A DNA stretch of 64,000 nt, from positions 95,777,136 to 95,841,135 of the forward strand of contig NW_025335268.1 of the NCBI RefSeq assembly GCF_004798865.1. The letters are read 5' to 3'. Each line of letters begins with the position of its first letter. The first letter of the stretch is position 1. The notes beneath the pieces are model-generated. The model ran no database searches, had not been told where the DNA came from, and was given only the letters and a program-made list of their open reading frames with translations. Below, piece by piece: positions 42,495-53,565 of the stretch. A program made the position numbers and the translations under genes. This stretch comes from Varanus komodoensis. Its lineage: Eukaryota > Chordata > Lepidosauria > Squamata > Varanidae.

Positions 42495-45240
42495 TCACGA
42501 CATGCCCACCATGTGCATGTCTAGCCTATTCTTGAACACCCTCACCAATGGGGCCTCAAACACCTCCCGTGGAAGCCCACTGCATACCTTTGGGGTCCTA
42601 ACTGTCAGGAAGTACTTCCTGGCATGTAAATTGAACCTCAGTTCCCTGAGCTTCGCTCCATTGAAGCGTGTCCTGCCCTCCTCTGCAGGGGAGAACAGAT
42701 CTCTACCCACCTCCATGTGACACCCCCTCATATACTTGTATGTTGCCAACAGATCCCCTCTGAGTCTCCTCTTCTCCATGCTGAAAAGACCCAGTTCGCT
42801 TCATACAGCTTTTTCTGCAAACCGGCTACCAACCTTATGGCCCTATGCTACACTGACTCCTTCCTGTAACGAGGGACCCAAAACTGAACACAATACTCCA
42901 GTTGTGGGCACACCAGAGTTGTATAGAGAGGTAGTAATACCTCTCTTGATCTAGAAGCCATGCTTCTGGCTATGCAACCAATGGTGGCATTCACCCTCTT
43001 GACCACTGCATCACACTGCTGACTCATATTTAGCCTGCAGTCAACCAGCACCCAAGGTCCCTTTCACAAGTGCTGCTCTCCAGCCACTTGTGCCCTAACC
43101 TGTACTTATGACACCCATTCCTATGCCCCAAGTGCAAGACCTTGCACTTATCCACATTGAATGCCATCCTGTTGTCTCCTGCCCACTTCCATAGTCTGTC
43201 CAGATCCTTTTGGATCTGGAGTACCTGCCCCTTAGGTGTGGCCACTACCCCAGTTTTAGTATCGTCTGTGAATTTGAGCAGGAGACTGTTAACCCCTTCT
43301 TCTATTTCATTGATGAAAAGTTTAAACAGGATCGGCCCCAGGACAGAGCCCTGGGGGATCCTGCTTGTCACTGGCCGCCATCCTGATGGTTCCCCACTAA
43401 TGGTTACACTCTGCTTTCGGTCAGTCAACCATGCCCTAATCCATCGGGTAGTGTATTGGTCTATCCCAAAACTCCTCAGTTTATCAACCAGGATATCATG
43501 GGGCACTTTATCAAAGGCCTTGCTTAAATCCAGGTAAACCACATCCACTGCATCCCCTCCATCTAGCCACCTTGAAACCTTGTCATAGAATTCCACAAGG
43601 TTTGTCTGGCAGGACTTGTTATTGTGGAAGTCGTGTTGTGTGGCCACCAGCCTCCCTTCCCTAACACTAGATCACTCACTATTATGAGTGTTTCCATTGT
43701 TTTTTCTACAATGGATGTAAGGCTAACTGGACTGTAATTCCCCATGTCCCTTCTACTACTCTTTTTGAAAATTGGGACCACTGACACCACCTTCCAGTCC
43801 TCTGGATCTTCACCCGTTCTCCATGAGGCCTCAAAAATGGAGGCCAGTGGGTGTGAGAGAACCCCTGCCAACTCTTGAAGTACTCTTGGGTGTAACCCGT
43901 CAGGGCCCGGCGCCTTTGTAACATCCAGTGCCCTGAGGAGCTCCTTGACTTCTAGGAGGGTGACTCTAATCTGTGCCCCTAAATCCCCAGCCTTATCTAA
44001 TCTCCCATGCAGATTTCCTCCATCCTGCTTTGGGGAGAACACAGAGGCAAAATAGTCATTTAGCCTCTGTGCCTGTTCCCTTGCATCAGTCACTGGATCC
44101 CCTTCCTCCTTATTTAGCAGTCCCATTACCTGTCTCCCCTTCCTCTTGCTGTTTACATGCTGATAGAAGCCCTTTTTGTTACTCTTGATATTCTTTGCAG
44201 GTCTCAGGTTGTAATCAGTCTTGGCCTTGCAAAGAATCCTTCTGCAATGGGCCTTCTTCTCCCAGTATACCCTTTAATCTATTTGCCCCAGTACCCATTT
44301 TCTACAGAGGTTCCTCTTGCATCTAATCCCTCTAACCACCTCCTTTCACATCCATGGCAGCACTCTCCTTCGCCTCCCTGCCTTACTAACTAGAGGTATC
44401 GTCAAGGCTTGCACCTCCAAAACCTCCCTTTTGAGTGCCATCCACTCCTCCACAACTCCCTTGCCTTCCAGGAGACTTTCCTCAGTCTGGCCTTCAGCTG
44501 GCCAAAGTTAGGTCTCTTGAAGTCCCAGCTTCTAGTGCTCGATCTGCTGTACATCCCCATTCCCCTGATCTCAAAGCAAAGGATGGAGTGATCACTCGCA
44601 TCCAGAGCTCCCCTAATCTGTACCTTATCTATCACTTCCTTCCTGTTGGTCCAAAGTCAAGGATGTCCACCCCCCCCCGTCACCTCTGGGACCCTCTGCA
44701 TGAAAAACCCTCCCTCTATAGCATCTGGGAAGTGATGTGACCTGGCTGTCGTTGCTGAGTGAGTCTCCCAACTAATATCCGGGAAATTGAAATCTCCCAT
44801 AATTACTGTGCCCCTCCCCCGAGATATCCTTAGAATCTGATATCTCAGGACATCAGCCAGGGTCTCAAGTTGACCTGCAGGGTGATAACATACTCCCACT
44901 GTCAGGTCCCTCTCCCTCTCAAAACCCCTTAGTTTCACCCAGACTGCCTCTACCAGATCCCCATCTGTGTTGCATTCTATCTCACTACATCCTATCCCTT
45001 CCCTGACATATAAAGCTACGCCCCTGCCCCTCTTTCCCTTCCTGTCCTTTCTAAACAGGTGATACCCCTCTATGTTTACGTTCCAGTCTTGCCTTTCATC
45101 CCACCAGGTCATACCCTCCTATTTCCAGGAGAGCTTCAAGCTCTTCCTGCTTTATTACCCATGCTCCTAGCATTGGTGTACATGCACCTCAACTCATTCC
45201 CACAGCTTCCTTTCTTTGGAATCCCCAGCCTCCTCCTTCC
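42495..45240 (-). pseudogene. CR1 ORF2 (endonuclease-reverse transcriptase), disrupted
   Basis: The N-terminal CMYTNARSMGNK (near 45180) and an APE-type endonuclease (FRKDRKGKRGRGVALYVREG; GDFNFPDISWE) lie in 44657-45112. A linker follows at 44402-44635. RT blocks lie in 43030-44126: TKAPGPDGLHPRVLQEL, VVSVVPIFKKSSRRDMGNY, VVYLDLSKAFDKVPHDIL, RIPQGSVLGPILF and FTDDTK. The C-terminal part lies in 42495-43051. At least five frame changes or stops separate these parts. The RT catalytic FADD block reads FTDD. Confidence 0.85.
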
Positions 45241-45299
45241 TCCCATCTTCCCTGATAACAGCCCCCTCTTCGTAGGAGTTCTGTCAGTCCCTGCAGTAC

Positions 45300-46346
45300 T
45301 TATAACACCCTGCTCCCAGAGCCCTGCTCCTCTCCCCACACTTGCCCAGTGTGAACAGATTTCTGGGGGGCCTGAACCCCCCTCCCCCAACTCAGTTTAA
45401 AGTCTTCCAGACAAAGTTCACTACAGCATTTCCGAAGGACCTTTTCCCCTTCCTTGTGAGGTGCAACCAGTCCCTTGTCAGAAGTCCATTGGCAAGAAAT
45501 CGGATGCCGTGGTCGAGGAACCCAAGTGTTCCTTCTGGCAGCACACCTAAGCCAGTCATTCACCTTGGCGACCCTCCTTTCCCTTCCTGGCCCAAATCTC
45601 TGGACTGGTAAGATAGATGAGAAGGCCGTTGGGGCCTTTAGGTCCCTGAGTTTCTTCTCCAAGGCCTCAAAGTCCCTGGTGATCCTGACCACACCCTGCC
45701 TGGCTATGTCATTTGTCCCCACATGGATCACTAGAAATGGCTGGTGACCCCCAGAACGAACAAGATGCCCCACTCTATCCTTCATATGCCAGATACGTGT
45801 GCCCGGCAGGCAACAGACCTCCCTCTCCTCAAGGTCAGGGCGGCACACTGCCACCTCAGTGCCCCTCAGCAGGGAGTCCCTGATGACGATCACCTGCTGC
45901 CATCTCTTCCCGGTGGTGGTAGGCGGCCATGCCCTGGCCCTTGCCTCTCCTGCAGCAGCCTCCTGGCTGTATGTGGTCCCAGGCTGGGGGTCCTGCTGGT
46001 CCCACAAGGCCTCATCAGCTCCAGCCTCCCCAGGTGGAGAGAACCTGTTTCCCAGCTCCAGATTGGTGCCAGGAGAAGGAGGAGGCCAGAATGGGTGGGT
46101 GACATGCCTCCACGTCTCCTCAGCTATTCCTCCTGTGGCCCCTCCCTCAACCCCCTGTCTGGAGGAGCACTGCTCCCGGGGGGCCTGGAGAGCTCTCTTG
46201 GCCCTCAGACACCTCACCTCCTCCTCTAGGAGAGTCACCAGCTTGCACCGAGGGCAAGTGTATCCCTGCCTCTCCTGAGAGAGAAGAGCAAACATGTCGC
46301 AGCTGTCACAGCGGACAGCAACACCTGTGATTCCCGCCAAGGCCAT
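45300..46346 (-). CDS. CR1 ORF1 protein: zinc-ribbon plus GDSL-like esterase domain
   Basis: An open frame of 348 codons starting MALAGITGVAVRCDSC. Residues 13, 16, 31 and 34 are a CxxC...CxxC zinc-binding pair, followed by a short charged, possibly coiled-coil stretch (about 37-55), a low-complexity linker (about 60-150) and an SGNH/GDSL-type esterase domain. The nucleophile block is VIVIRDSLLRGTE (Ser158) and block III is VIHVGTNDI (GTND at 210-213). CR1-clade ORF1 proteins with an esterase domain are established in the literature. The usual Gly before the nucleophile Asp-Ser is Arg here (residue 156), and the expected C-terminal Asp-x-x-His block is not clear, so catalysis is doubtful. The long open frame is unusual beside a broken ORF2. 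Confidence 0.8.
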   Translation of the reverse strand: MALAGITGVAVRCDSCDMFALLSQERQGYTCPRCKLVTLLEEEVRCLRAKRALQAPREQCSSRQGVEGGATGGIAEETWRHVTHPFWPPPSPGTNLELGNRFSPPGEAGADEALWDQQDPQPGTTYSQEAAAGEARARAWPPTTTGKRWQQVIVIRDSLLRGTEVAVCRPDLEEREVCCLPGTRIWHMKDRVGHLVRSGGHQPFLVIHVGTNDIARQGVVRITRDFEALEKKLRDLKAPTAFSSILPVQRFGPGRERRVAKVNDWLRCAARRNTWVPRPRHPISCQWTSDKGLVAPHKEGEKVLRKCCSELCLEDFKLSWGRGVQAPQKSVHTGQVWGEEQGSGSRVL

Positions 46347-46460
46347 CTCCTGGCCTGACGTTGGGAACTCTTCAGAGACCCTACCTTGTTCCTCTCACCC
46401 CCTTGTCTGTCCTGCGCTACTCCTCACTTGCCCAGTTCTTCCAGACAACCCCCCCACCAC

Positions 46461-46480
46461 ACACACACACATAACAAGGA
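46461..46480 (+). repeat. Short CA tract at the CR1/SINE junction
   Basis: An 'acacacacacac' type tract between the CR1 5' end and the SINE head. Confidence 0.7.
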
Positions 46481-46740
46481 CACTGGAGAGCCAGTGTGGT
46501 GTAGTGGTTAAGGGACTGGGACTCAGATGATCTGGGTTCTAGTCTCCGCTCAGCCATAGAGCCAACTGGGTGACTTTGGGCCAGTCACAGACTCTCAGCC
46601 CAACCTACCTCACAGGGTAGTTGTTGTGGGAATAAGATGGAGGAGGAGATGTAAGCTGCCTTGAGCCCTTTGTAGGAAAAAGGCAGGATATAAATCAATC
46701 AATCAATCAATCAATCAAATAAAAATTTAATTAAAAAAAG
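46481..46740 (+). mobile_element. tRNA-derived SINE, Squam/Sauria type
   Basis: The head 'gccagtgtggtgtagtggtt' (box A region) and 'gggttctagtctccgctcag' (box B) is followed by 'gggccagtcacagactctca', 'cctacctcacagggtagttg', 'gtaagctgccttgagccc' and a tail of five to six AATC units (about 46691-46718). This is a squamate-type SINE and one of the better preserved repeats in the window. It supports a squamate origin of the sequence. Confidence 0.85.
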
Positions 46741-48225
46741 ATACTCCATGTGTAAGCTAAAACATTGCACTGTTTTCACCTCACCCCAGTAGAAGGAGAG
46801 CACACAAGGCAGCAAGGTGCTGTTAATTCCTGCAACAGGTTTTAAGGGCATGACATGCTGCCGTTTGGGAGGATGTTCCATGTGACTATCTCTATTCACT
46901 TTACCTTCTGGACAGTTACTGGGGAGAGGAAGGGTAAGAAAGGCTGCCTCTTTTTTCAAGCCTGAGTGTGAAGAGGCTACAAACAGCACTGGAAATTATT
47001 TGGCTCTTCAGTCCAACTGTTGCTGCTAGATTAATTTCCCATGAGAAAGCAGCTAGAATGTTCCTGTAGTTTGATCAAAAAATATTCCATCACTACACTT
47101 AGCCATTAGGAGAGTTCACACAAGAATTAGTGTTGGTAGAAACTGGAGTAGGAATGGGGAATGGTGGGAAACCGGGTGTTGAAGTCTGCATTCAGATTCC
47201 CTCAGCTTTGCACAAGGCAAAGAGCTGTCTCTTCCTCCCTGCATTCATATGCTGGGATCCCAAGTTCCTCTGTATCTCATTCTGGATAGTACTATTTGGG
47301 ATGACAATACTCAAATATCACGTTCTGTGCTCCTTTTGTGTCTGAAACCTATGGTGTGGGGATGTGACATAATTAATAGCTTCTTTGCAAAGTGCTTCTT
47401 GGATGAAAAGGGCTGGAATGTTAGCAGAACACTGTCATTATATCATAGCTGAAACCCCAGCACTATCAATATTAGTTAAAGCTAATTAGAGTTACAAGTG
47501 CTCCTTTTCTCTCCATGCAACAGTTATTTAAATGTCATATATGTTTGAAAAATTGCTTGTACAGTTCTAACTCTAGGACTTCCATAGAGGATGCTACAAG
47601 TTCTGGATCAAGTGAATAATATTTGGAAATAAACCACTAGTGTTATGTTCTTTGAGGTTCTGGAACAGGGAAAACAGCATTGCATTAAGTTTATTTTGAG
47701 GCTCATACAATTATCAGGCTGTGTTCCCCTTAGATTATCCACTGCTTACAAATATTTATTTTAAAGACATTATAGTGCTACCCTATACTTGCCTATTCAG
47801 AACGTAGCCCCACTGAATTAAGGAGTTATTATTTCTAGGTAAATACAAACAGGACTGGCTGTAATCTGGTATAAAAGCTTCAGTGCATCCCGCCACCTCA
47901 TAATCACTAATGTGACTTAGAGTGACCACTTCATACTTTAGGATGCACTCCCAGAGCAATGGCATGGTTTTGACAACTTGTTACAAGCTTTGCCTTTCCA
48001 TTTGTTCAAACCTGCCTCCACAACCCATTTGTGGCTTAATCAAGTGTAATGTCCTCTACAGAACATGGTGATTATTCAAAAGTCACTCTAGCTTTTATAC
48101 ATGGACTGGGGGAATCGTATTTTTATGGGCAGAGGTCTAATTCAGATCTGTTATGACTTTAATACATTTGCATATGTATTAGACAGCTGAATTTTCAGAC
48201 AGGTAGATATATTGAGGCAAAAACG
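46741..48225. other. Intergenic, mostly non-repeat
   Basis: A fragment of the 'cccactgaattaaggagtta' type reptile repeat lies near 47770-47860. The 47380-47530 stretch is AT-rich and non-repeat. No exon was recognised. Confidence 0.4.
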
Positions 48226-48227
48226 AA

Positions 48228-48320
48228 AACAACAAAGTCTCTTGTTGCACCTTTAAGACTAACAAACTTATTATGGCGTAAGCTTTGGTGGATTACAGTC
48301 CAAATGTGCTAGCTAATTTG
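48228..48320 (+). repeat. Reptile repeat ('cttgttgcacctttaag' type)
   Basis: 'tctcttgttgcacctttaag', 'actaacaaacttattatggc' and 'gtaagctttggtggattaca' match a common short interspersed repeat of amniotes. Related remnants lie at 10893-11010 and 2376-2420. Confidence 0.6.
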
Positions 48321-49480
48321 CTAATGTGCCACAAGATTCTTAGCAGTTGAAGATATTCCTGGGCAATATTGGAAATTTCTAAGGTTTCTTTCAGCTCTCT
48401 CAAGTAAGTTTTCTCCTTTGAAAGACTTCTGATTGTTTGAAAGATCCCATGCCTCTGAAGGAAAATATTTCATCCAGTTCCCTTCTTGGCATCTTGGCCC
48501 TGATTAAATTGATCATTGATCACAGCCCAAAGTAAACAAAGATGTGCACCCCAACAAAAGTTAATGGAACTGTAGAAGTATGCAAACTTCCCAATTACAC
48601 TGACAAAGGGAAAATTAAAAGCAAGATCAAACCTGAAATACCATCCCCAGGTATATATGTAGCTCAGTGGAAACTCAACAGAATGTAACAGTTCATGATG
48701 CTGCTTCCACAGGCCAAAGATGGAAGCTACTAGTCCAATCTCCAGTATGGGCCAGAATGCTTTTTATTGCTCATGGCTCAGCTTTTCAGCCCCTTTCCTT
48801 CATGCCTTGTGCCCTGCTCCTGCTCCATTGGGCCTCCTCACTCCTTTAATTAATTCTAGTTACAAAGTGCTGCCTTTATTGTGCCATGCAGCCAAGGGCT
48901 CCCCCGTGGGAAAAGTCACACCTTCTGAACAGCTTCTGATGCCATGCAAATGAAGGAGAAGTCCAGGAAATGCTTTCATGTGGGACCTGTCCAGCCCCCT
49001 GGTCCATTAATTACACACATTTCATTTGTTTGAGAGCAGTTCCAGTTGTGGGGGAGGGCAAGGGAGGTAGGGAGGTCCTGTGGTTTGCTGATAATTTCTG
49101 TTGGATTCTGTAAAGACCCCCCTCCTTTTAAATGGATTTATAGCTAAGAGGGGACTCTGTAAAAATCCCAGCAGGAGGACCCCATATTAATTCCCTTCCT
49201 CCGTTACTCCAGATCAAACTGTCTCTGCTTGCAAACTCTTAGCCCAGGACTGCCAGCTGCTGAATATTCCCAGCTCTTATTGTGTTCTTAGCACCTGTCA
49301 GGATGGAGTCATCAATTGGTTCTTGCCACAGACTATCTTCACCACCACCATTAAAAATATGGCTCTGGAAGTGTAGCCAGGAGTGTCATGCTAAGGTTTG
49401 CCAAGGTTGACAGACCATCTGAACTGAAATATGTAACTCTTTAAAGTAATAAGTCTTTATCTGGTCAACTCATGTCTGCG
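48321..49480. other. Intergenic, non-repeat; candidate regulatory stretch inside
   Basis: No exon. The 48880-49310 portion is listed separately. Confidence 0.4.
48880..49310 (+). promoter_or_regulatory. Candidate downstream conserved non-coding element
   Basis: More than 400 bp free of recognisable repeats, with an octamer-like catgcaaatg (about 48943-48952), a homeodomain-type tccattaattac (about 49003-49014) and other AT-core sites. FGF8 enhancers are known to lie downstream of the gene toward FBXW4. The assignment here is inference. Confidence 0.3.
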
Positions 49481-49489
49481 GTGGATGGA

Positions 49490-49910
49490 AGTGCAATCCA
49501 TCCATCTGTCCATTTCTGTATTGCACAATAGGCAAAGTTCTCTGGGTGGTTTACAACAGTTCATAAAAACAATACAGTAAAATGCCATAAAATATGTGCA
49601 AAATGCAAGGGTTTTAAAACAAGAGGTGGCATTATGTCATGTTTTCATAAGAAATATGAAAAAACCCCAGCCAGCTGGGTTACAAATGCATTGATATTGA
49701 TTGATATATTGTAGAATTGCCCCACATGAAGAGATGTAAGAGTGGTTTACAATAAATTAAAACACAAAGCTACAGTAAAAGCAAACAGATCTATAATGTT
49801 TGGAGTTCTCATGCATCAAGAAATGCTTGCCTTGACAAGAAGAGACTTCTGCAGCAAATGCTGAAAGCAAAATGGTGAAGGGGCATGTCTGCTCTCAATT
49901 GGACAGGCTT
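49490..49910. repeat. Two fragments of 'ggtttacaa' type reptile repeats
   Basis: 'ctctgggtggtttacaacag' with 'aaaacaatacagtaaaatgc', then 'gtaagagtggtttacaataa' with 'gcttgccttgacaagaagag'. These are common non-coding repeats whose superfamily I cannot assign firmly. Confidence 0.4.
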
Positions 49911-50159
49911 TCCATAGGCTTGGACTTGCCACAAAAACAACCCCGCTCCTAATAGTTTTGAAAAAATTTAGGTTTTCCAATTAGCATACAACCTATGTAA
50001 ATTAACAGAAATCGCCCCTGTGCTGACACGGATGTAACTCTTCTGTCCTCTTCCTCACAATAAAATTTCCTATAATCACATCAAGTTCAATTTCTATACA
50101 GCTTCACTGAAGCCCTGGCCATACCCAGTCCAAGACATCTATCCCTTACAGATATCACA

Positions 50160-50290
50160 CCAGGGGTCAGGTACTTGATGCCTTCCAGATGGGCTTCAAC
50201 TCCCGCTAGTTCCAACTAGGAAAGTGAATGGTAAGTGATGATGGGAATTGCAATCCACTATGTGGGAAGGGCACCAAGTTGTCAACTCCT
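50160..50290. repeat. Palindromic MITE, family M1
   Basis: 'gtacttgatgccttccagat' and 'gggaagggcaccaagttgtc' ends. The inner blocks 'cttcaactcccgctagttcc' and 'atgggaattgcaatcca' are present. Confidence 0.65.
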
Positions 50291-52640
50291 GAGTTATATT
50301 GTTCAGTCCAAGAACCCCACCCCTGCCCTTCACATTGCAAAGGATACTGTAACTGTACACTGTTTTAATGGGGTTTCCCAAAGCGGTGCCATCGCAAGTT
50401 GTGGCTTGGGTTACTTGTGCAACTGGATTGGTCCTTTTGGGCCTCCTGGTACCCTTGTGAGAGCAGCAGCCTAGGGAAAGGCTAGGCCACTGGCAGAAGG
50501 GTTGGCCCAATGTGTGAGCCAATATTGGGTTTCATCCTACACTGTGTGACCCAAGGAATTTTTATTCTTTCTTTTGAGGGCCTTTGTTGGCACAGGTGAA
50601 GTGAACCTTTTTGAAGTGCTTGAAGGCTGCCAGGGTACATCTCAGCTCCTCTTTGGAATGGTGGAAATTCATATTGCTGTTGTTACTATATTGGAAGGGA
50701 ACTTTGTGCCCAGGGATCAGCAAAACCATCTTTCTCCAGCATTCAGATGTTTAAATTTCAACTTTTTTCTGTCTCAGATAGAAAGAACTCTGTGAATGTA
50801 GATAACTGCTGAAATCATCATCACTGAAATGAAGTTCTCACCCATCCGGACCAGTCAAATTCAATAGGCACAGCTATTACCAGCATGGGAAAGAGAAGAC
50901 TGTAGTTGGTGGCCGTAGGGCTGCTAAAGGAGCCTGTCAGACAAAAGAGGTGGCAATCTTAACTGAGCACTAATATGGCTGAATACCAGGGGTGACCCAT
51001 CCATGAAACTTGACCCTACAGACTCAGAAGAGCAGTGAACTGGTCTGCCCCTGCCCCTGCCCCTGCCCCAAGGCCGGAGAGCCCACCACATGCTCCACTT
51101 TCTACTTTCTTGTGGTTGCATTTTCTGCAGTGAGAGAGTGGCTGTTGGGATTGCTCAGAGGAGCCATTGGCTGTTTGCTGCAGTTTTTGTGAGATCTCAG
51201 CACATGGCTGACAATTTGCATTTATGTGCTGTGATCTCACAGAAGCCTGGAGTTAGGAGAGTGGAGCTCCCTGCTGCCATGCAACCTCCTCTCCACGCAG
51301 CTATAACCCAGAGAGTCTCCACATGGTAGCAAAGGAAAGGCAGTGGATATTCTGAAGTGGGGCTGGTGGGTGCAGGGAGGGTGGGTTGTGTGGCAGCAGG
51401 GAGGGAGGAGTGTTCAGTCGCACCAGCTGGCAAGAGAGCTTGTCCTACTGGGATTCAAATACACTCACTGAAATGTTAAGCTCTCCGGATGCTGGGTCTG
51501 GGAGCACCAGCTTGTCAGCTGAACTTTTCCCCGCATACTTTCTTTTTAAACCTCAAGCTTTTTCTATCCCAGACATGGAGGACATTACGAATGTTGGTGA
51601 AACTAAATTCTCACCTGTTGCCAATCGTGATATTGCCCAGAATGGTAGAAATGGGGCCAAACAAGGAGGATTTAAAACTGCTTGTCCCAAACGTGCATCT
51701 TGCCCTCTTTTCCTTGCCCTCTGAGGTTGTCAAGGGGCAGACTGCTAGGGCTTGAACTTCAGATCTCTGGGAGATAATCTGCTGCACCACCCTGCTTTCA
51801 CAGGCACTTGCTGAAATAAAGAGTTGGGGCCCTGCACCTGAAACCCCCCCCAAAAAAAATTAGTTGGTTTTTCCCCACATGTGCTTCACCTCCTGCAGCA
51901 AGCCTGAAATCAAATGCCCTCATCTCCCCTATCCATATACCCCTTTTGCACAAATATAGGTGTGCTTGGGAGGCAGAGTCCTTTGAGAGTATATGCAAAT
52001 TACCATATGGACATTTGAGTACATTTTTTCTCCTGTGTGTCTGAGCCCCAGATCCTTTTGGTGTCTGGTGCACTCCTGCTTGAACTTTTGCTTCCCCAGG
52101 TTCCTAGGTGGGTGCATTTTTACCCGTACTGCCCACCCCACTGCAGGATGTTTTCACTCTCTCTCCATTACTCCGAGGCAAAGGTGTCCTGACATGGGTT
52201 AGACTTCCCTGCAGTTTATAGCATAGCAGCAGGAGGTGTTCCAAGGATGCGATTTGACTGGTAGGGGGATGTGGAACATGCTGGTGTTTTCACAGCCACT
52301 TTGCTAACATTTCTTAGTGCTTCCAGTGTAAATTAAAAGTGCCAGGCCATCATTATCTGATTAATTAACATGAATTGCACCCTCTTCTCATCACTATAAA
52401 GGCTAAAATGAAGTTAAAGGAAGTGGGGCACAGGCCTTTTTCAGACAATCAGTTTCTAGTGCAATGGATTTACAATTCCCACCTACACCAGGAATCCAGA
52501 TGTCTTTCCTCTCAGTTGCACTTCTGCTGCAGGGATTTTCTATTTTGCGTTGGAAAATGAGATTTTGCTTCTCCCTGCACTGCTCCAGTTAGGGCATCAG
52601 TTCCTGTTGTAACAGCTGCATGGAATGTGGTTGCAGCAGT
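50291..52640. other. Intergenic, anonymous
   Basis: A tandem ctgccc tract of four units lies at about 51043-51066. No exon was recognised. The 52320-52400 stretch is AT-rich, with 'tctgattaattaacatgaat'. Confidence 0.4.
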
Positions 52641-52644
52641 GTTA

Positions 52645-52770
52645 CTGGATCCAGATTTAGCCCAGCTTAGAGCAGACCCACTGAAATCAGTCGGGCTTAA
52701 GTTAGTTATGACTAATGTAAATCCTATTGCTGTCAATGGGTCTACTCTAAATTTGGATCCATCCTGTCGG
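52645..52770. repeat. Palindromic reptile repeat ('actgaaatcagt' type)
   Basis: 'gagcagacccactgaaatca' pairs loosely with 'tgtcaatgggtctactctaa', and 'ggatccagatttagcc' with 'aatttggatcc'. Fragments of the same type lie at 14665-14735, 32015-32075, 39590-39655, 53865-53945 and 61155-61215. Confidence 0.55.
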
Positions 52771-53019
52771 CTCTATACAATGTGCCAGTGATGGTGGTGA
52801 CACAACTCCATTCTCAGGTCTCAGCATCATGTATTTGCTTCTCTCCCCTCAGTCTTGTTCACTCCTGTCCTTTGCATTTTAAGTGTCCTTGGTGGCTGGG
52901 CACTCCTGGGTTGGGGTGATCATCCAATTAGTTTTCAAAAACAGTCTGAAGAGCAGGAGGCTACCTCTCTGCACTCCCACATACTATTCATGCATTGCTC
53001 TAGCATTCAGGCATTTTAA

Positions 53020-53350
53020 TCTGGGGTGCTGCTAGTGGGAGGGTAGTGGCTCTGTGGAATGCAGCAGTGCTCATCCAAACTGTGACTCTCCACTCCCGAC
53101 TTGCCAAACACCAGTATGACTATCTTCTTGCAGAAAGGCTCAGCCAAGGCCAGTGGTGAGGAGGAGGAGATGCCATAGCTTACTTGCTCATGGGCTCTCT
53201 GTCTGCCCAAAAAGAAAATGGCAGCGATGGGATAGAGAATGAGGAGCAATTGCAATTGGTTTTAATGGCAGGCAGAAGGTAAACTCACTTTAGGAGAGTG
53301 GCCCATTGAGGAGGTCTTGTCCAAGGACCCTCAAAACTTGGAGCCACCAT
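53020..53350 (+). repeat. Unnamed interspersed repeat R1, copy F
   Basis: 'ttgctcatgggctctctgtc', 'aatggcagcgatgggataga', 'gaaggtaaactcactttagg' and 'ggaccctcaaaacttggagc' follow the family order. Confidence 0.65.
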
Positions 53351-53384
53351 TGCCCACAGAGAATCTACATCCAATCCACACAAG

Positions 53385-53565
53385 GGGGAGGGCTATAGCT
53401 CAGTGGGAGAGACTCTGTCTTGCATCTGAGTATCTGCAGCCAGGCTTTGGGAAATCACCCCCATGCGAATCCCTGAAGAACTTTGTCAGTCAATGTAGGT
53501 AATACTAAGCCAGGTGGTCCTGGCGGCTGATGGCAAAGGGCAGTTCTTTATATTCCTACTCCATG
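53385..53565 (+). mobile_element. tRNA-derived SINE, family S1
   Basis: Head 'agggctatagctcagtggga', 'gagactctgtcttgcatctg'. The tail has 'ggtaatactaagccaggtgg' and 'tggcaaagggcagttcttta'. It lies just after R1 copy F, as at 33237. Confidence 0.75.

Larger units (their letters stand above)
42415..46460 (-). mobile_element. CR1 LINE, near full length
   Basis: About 4.0 kb on the minus strand, with ORF1 at 45300-46346, ORF2 from about 45210 down to about 42495, and a short 3' end with 'aaacataaaaacacagcaag' (the reversed CR1 3' tail). A second, 5'-truncated copy of the same family lies at 55290-56906 in the same orientation. The 5' end is uncertain by some tens of bases; a CA-rich tract and a SINE lie immediately beyond it. 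Confidence 0.9.

Noticed and set aside
43030-43647. Retrovirus-type polymerase
   Set aside because: The reverse transcriptase blocks and gene order (esterase ORF1, APE endonuclease, no LTRs) are those of a CR1 LINE.
53385-53460. tRNA gene suggested by box A/B-like sequence
   Set aside because: It is the degenerate head of a SINE with a long non-tRNA body, and no cloverleaf can be drawn with conserved bases. The same holds for 46481-46560 and 23620-23700.
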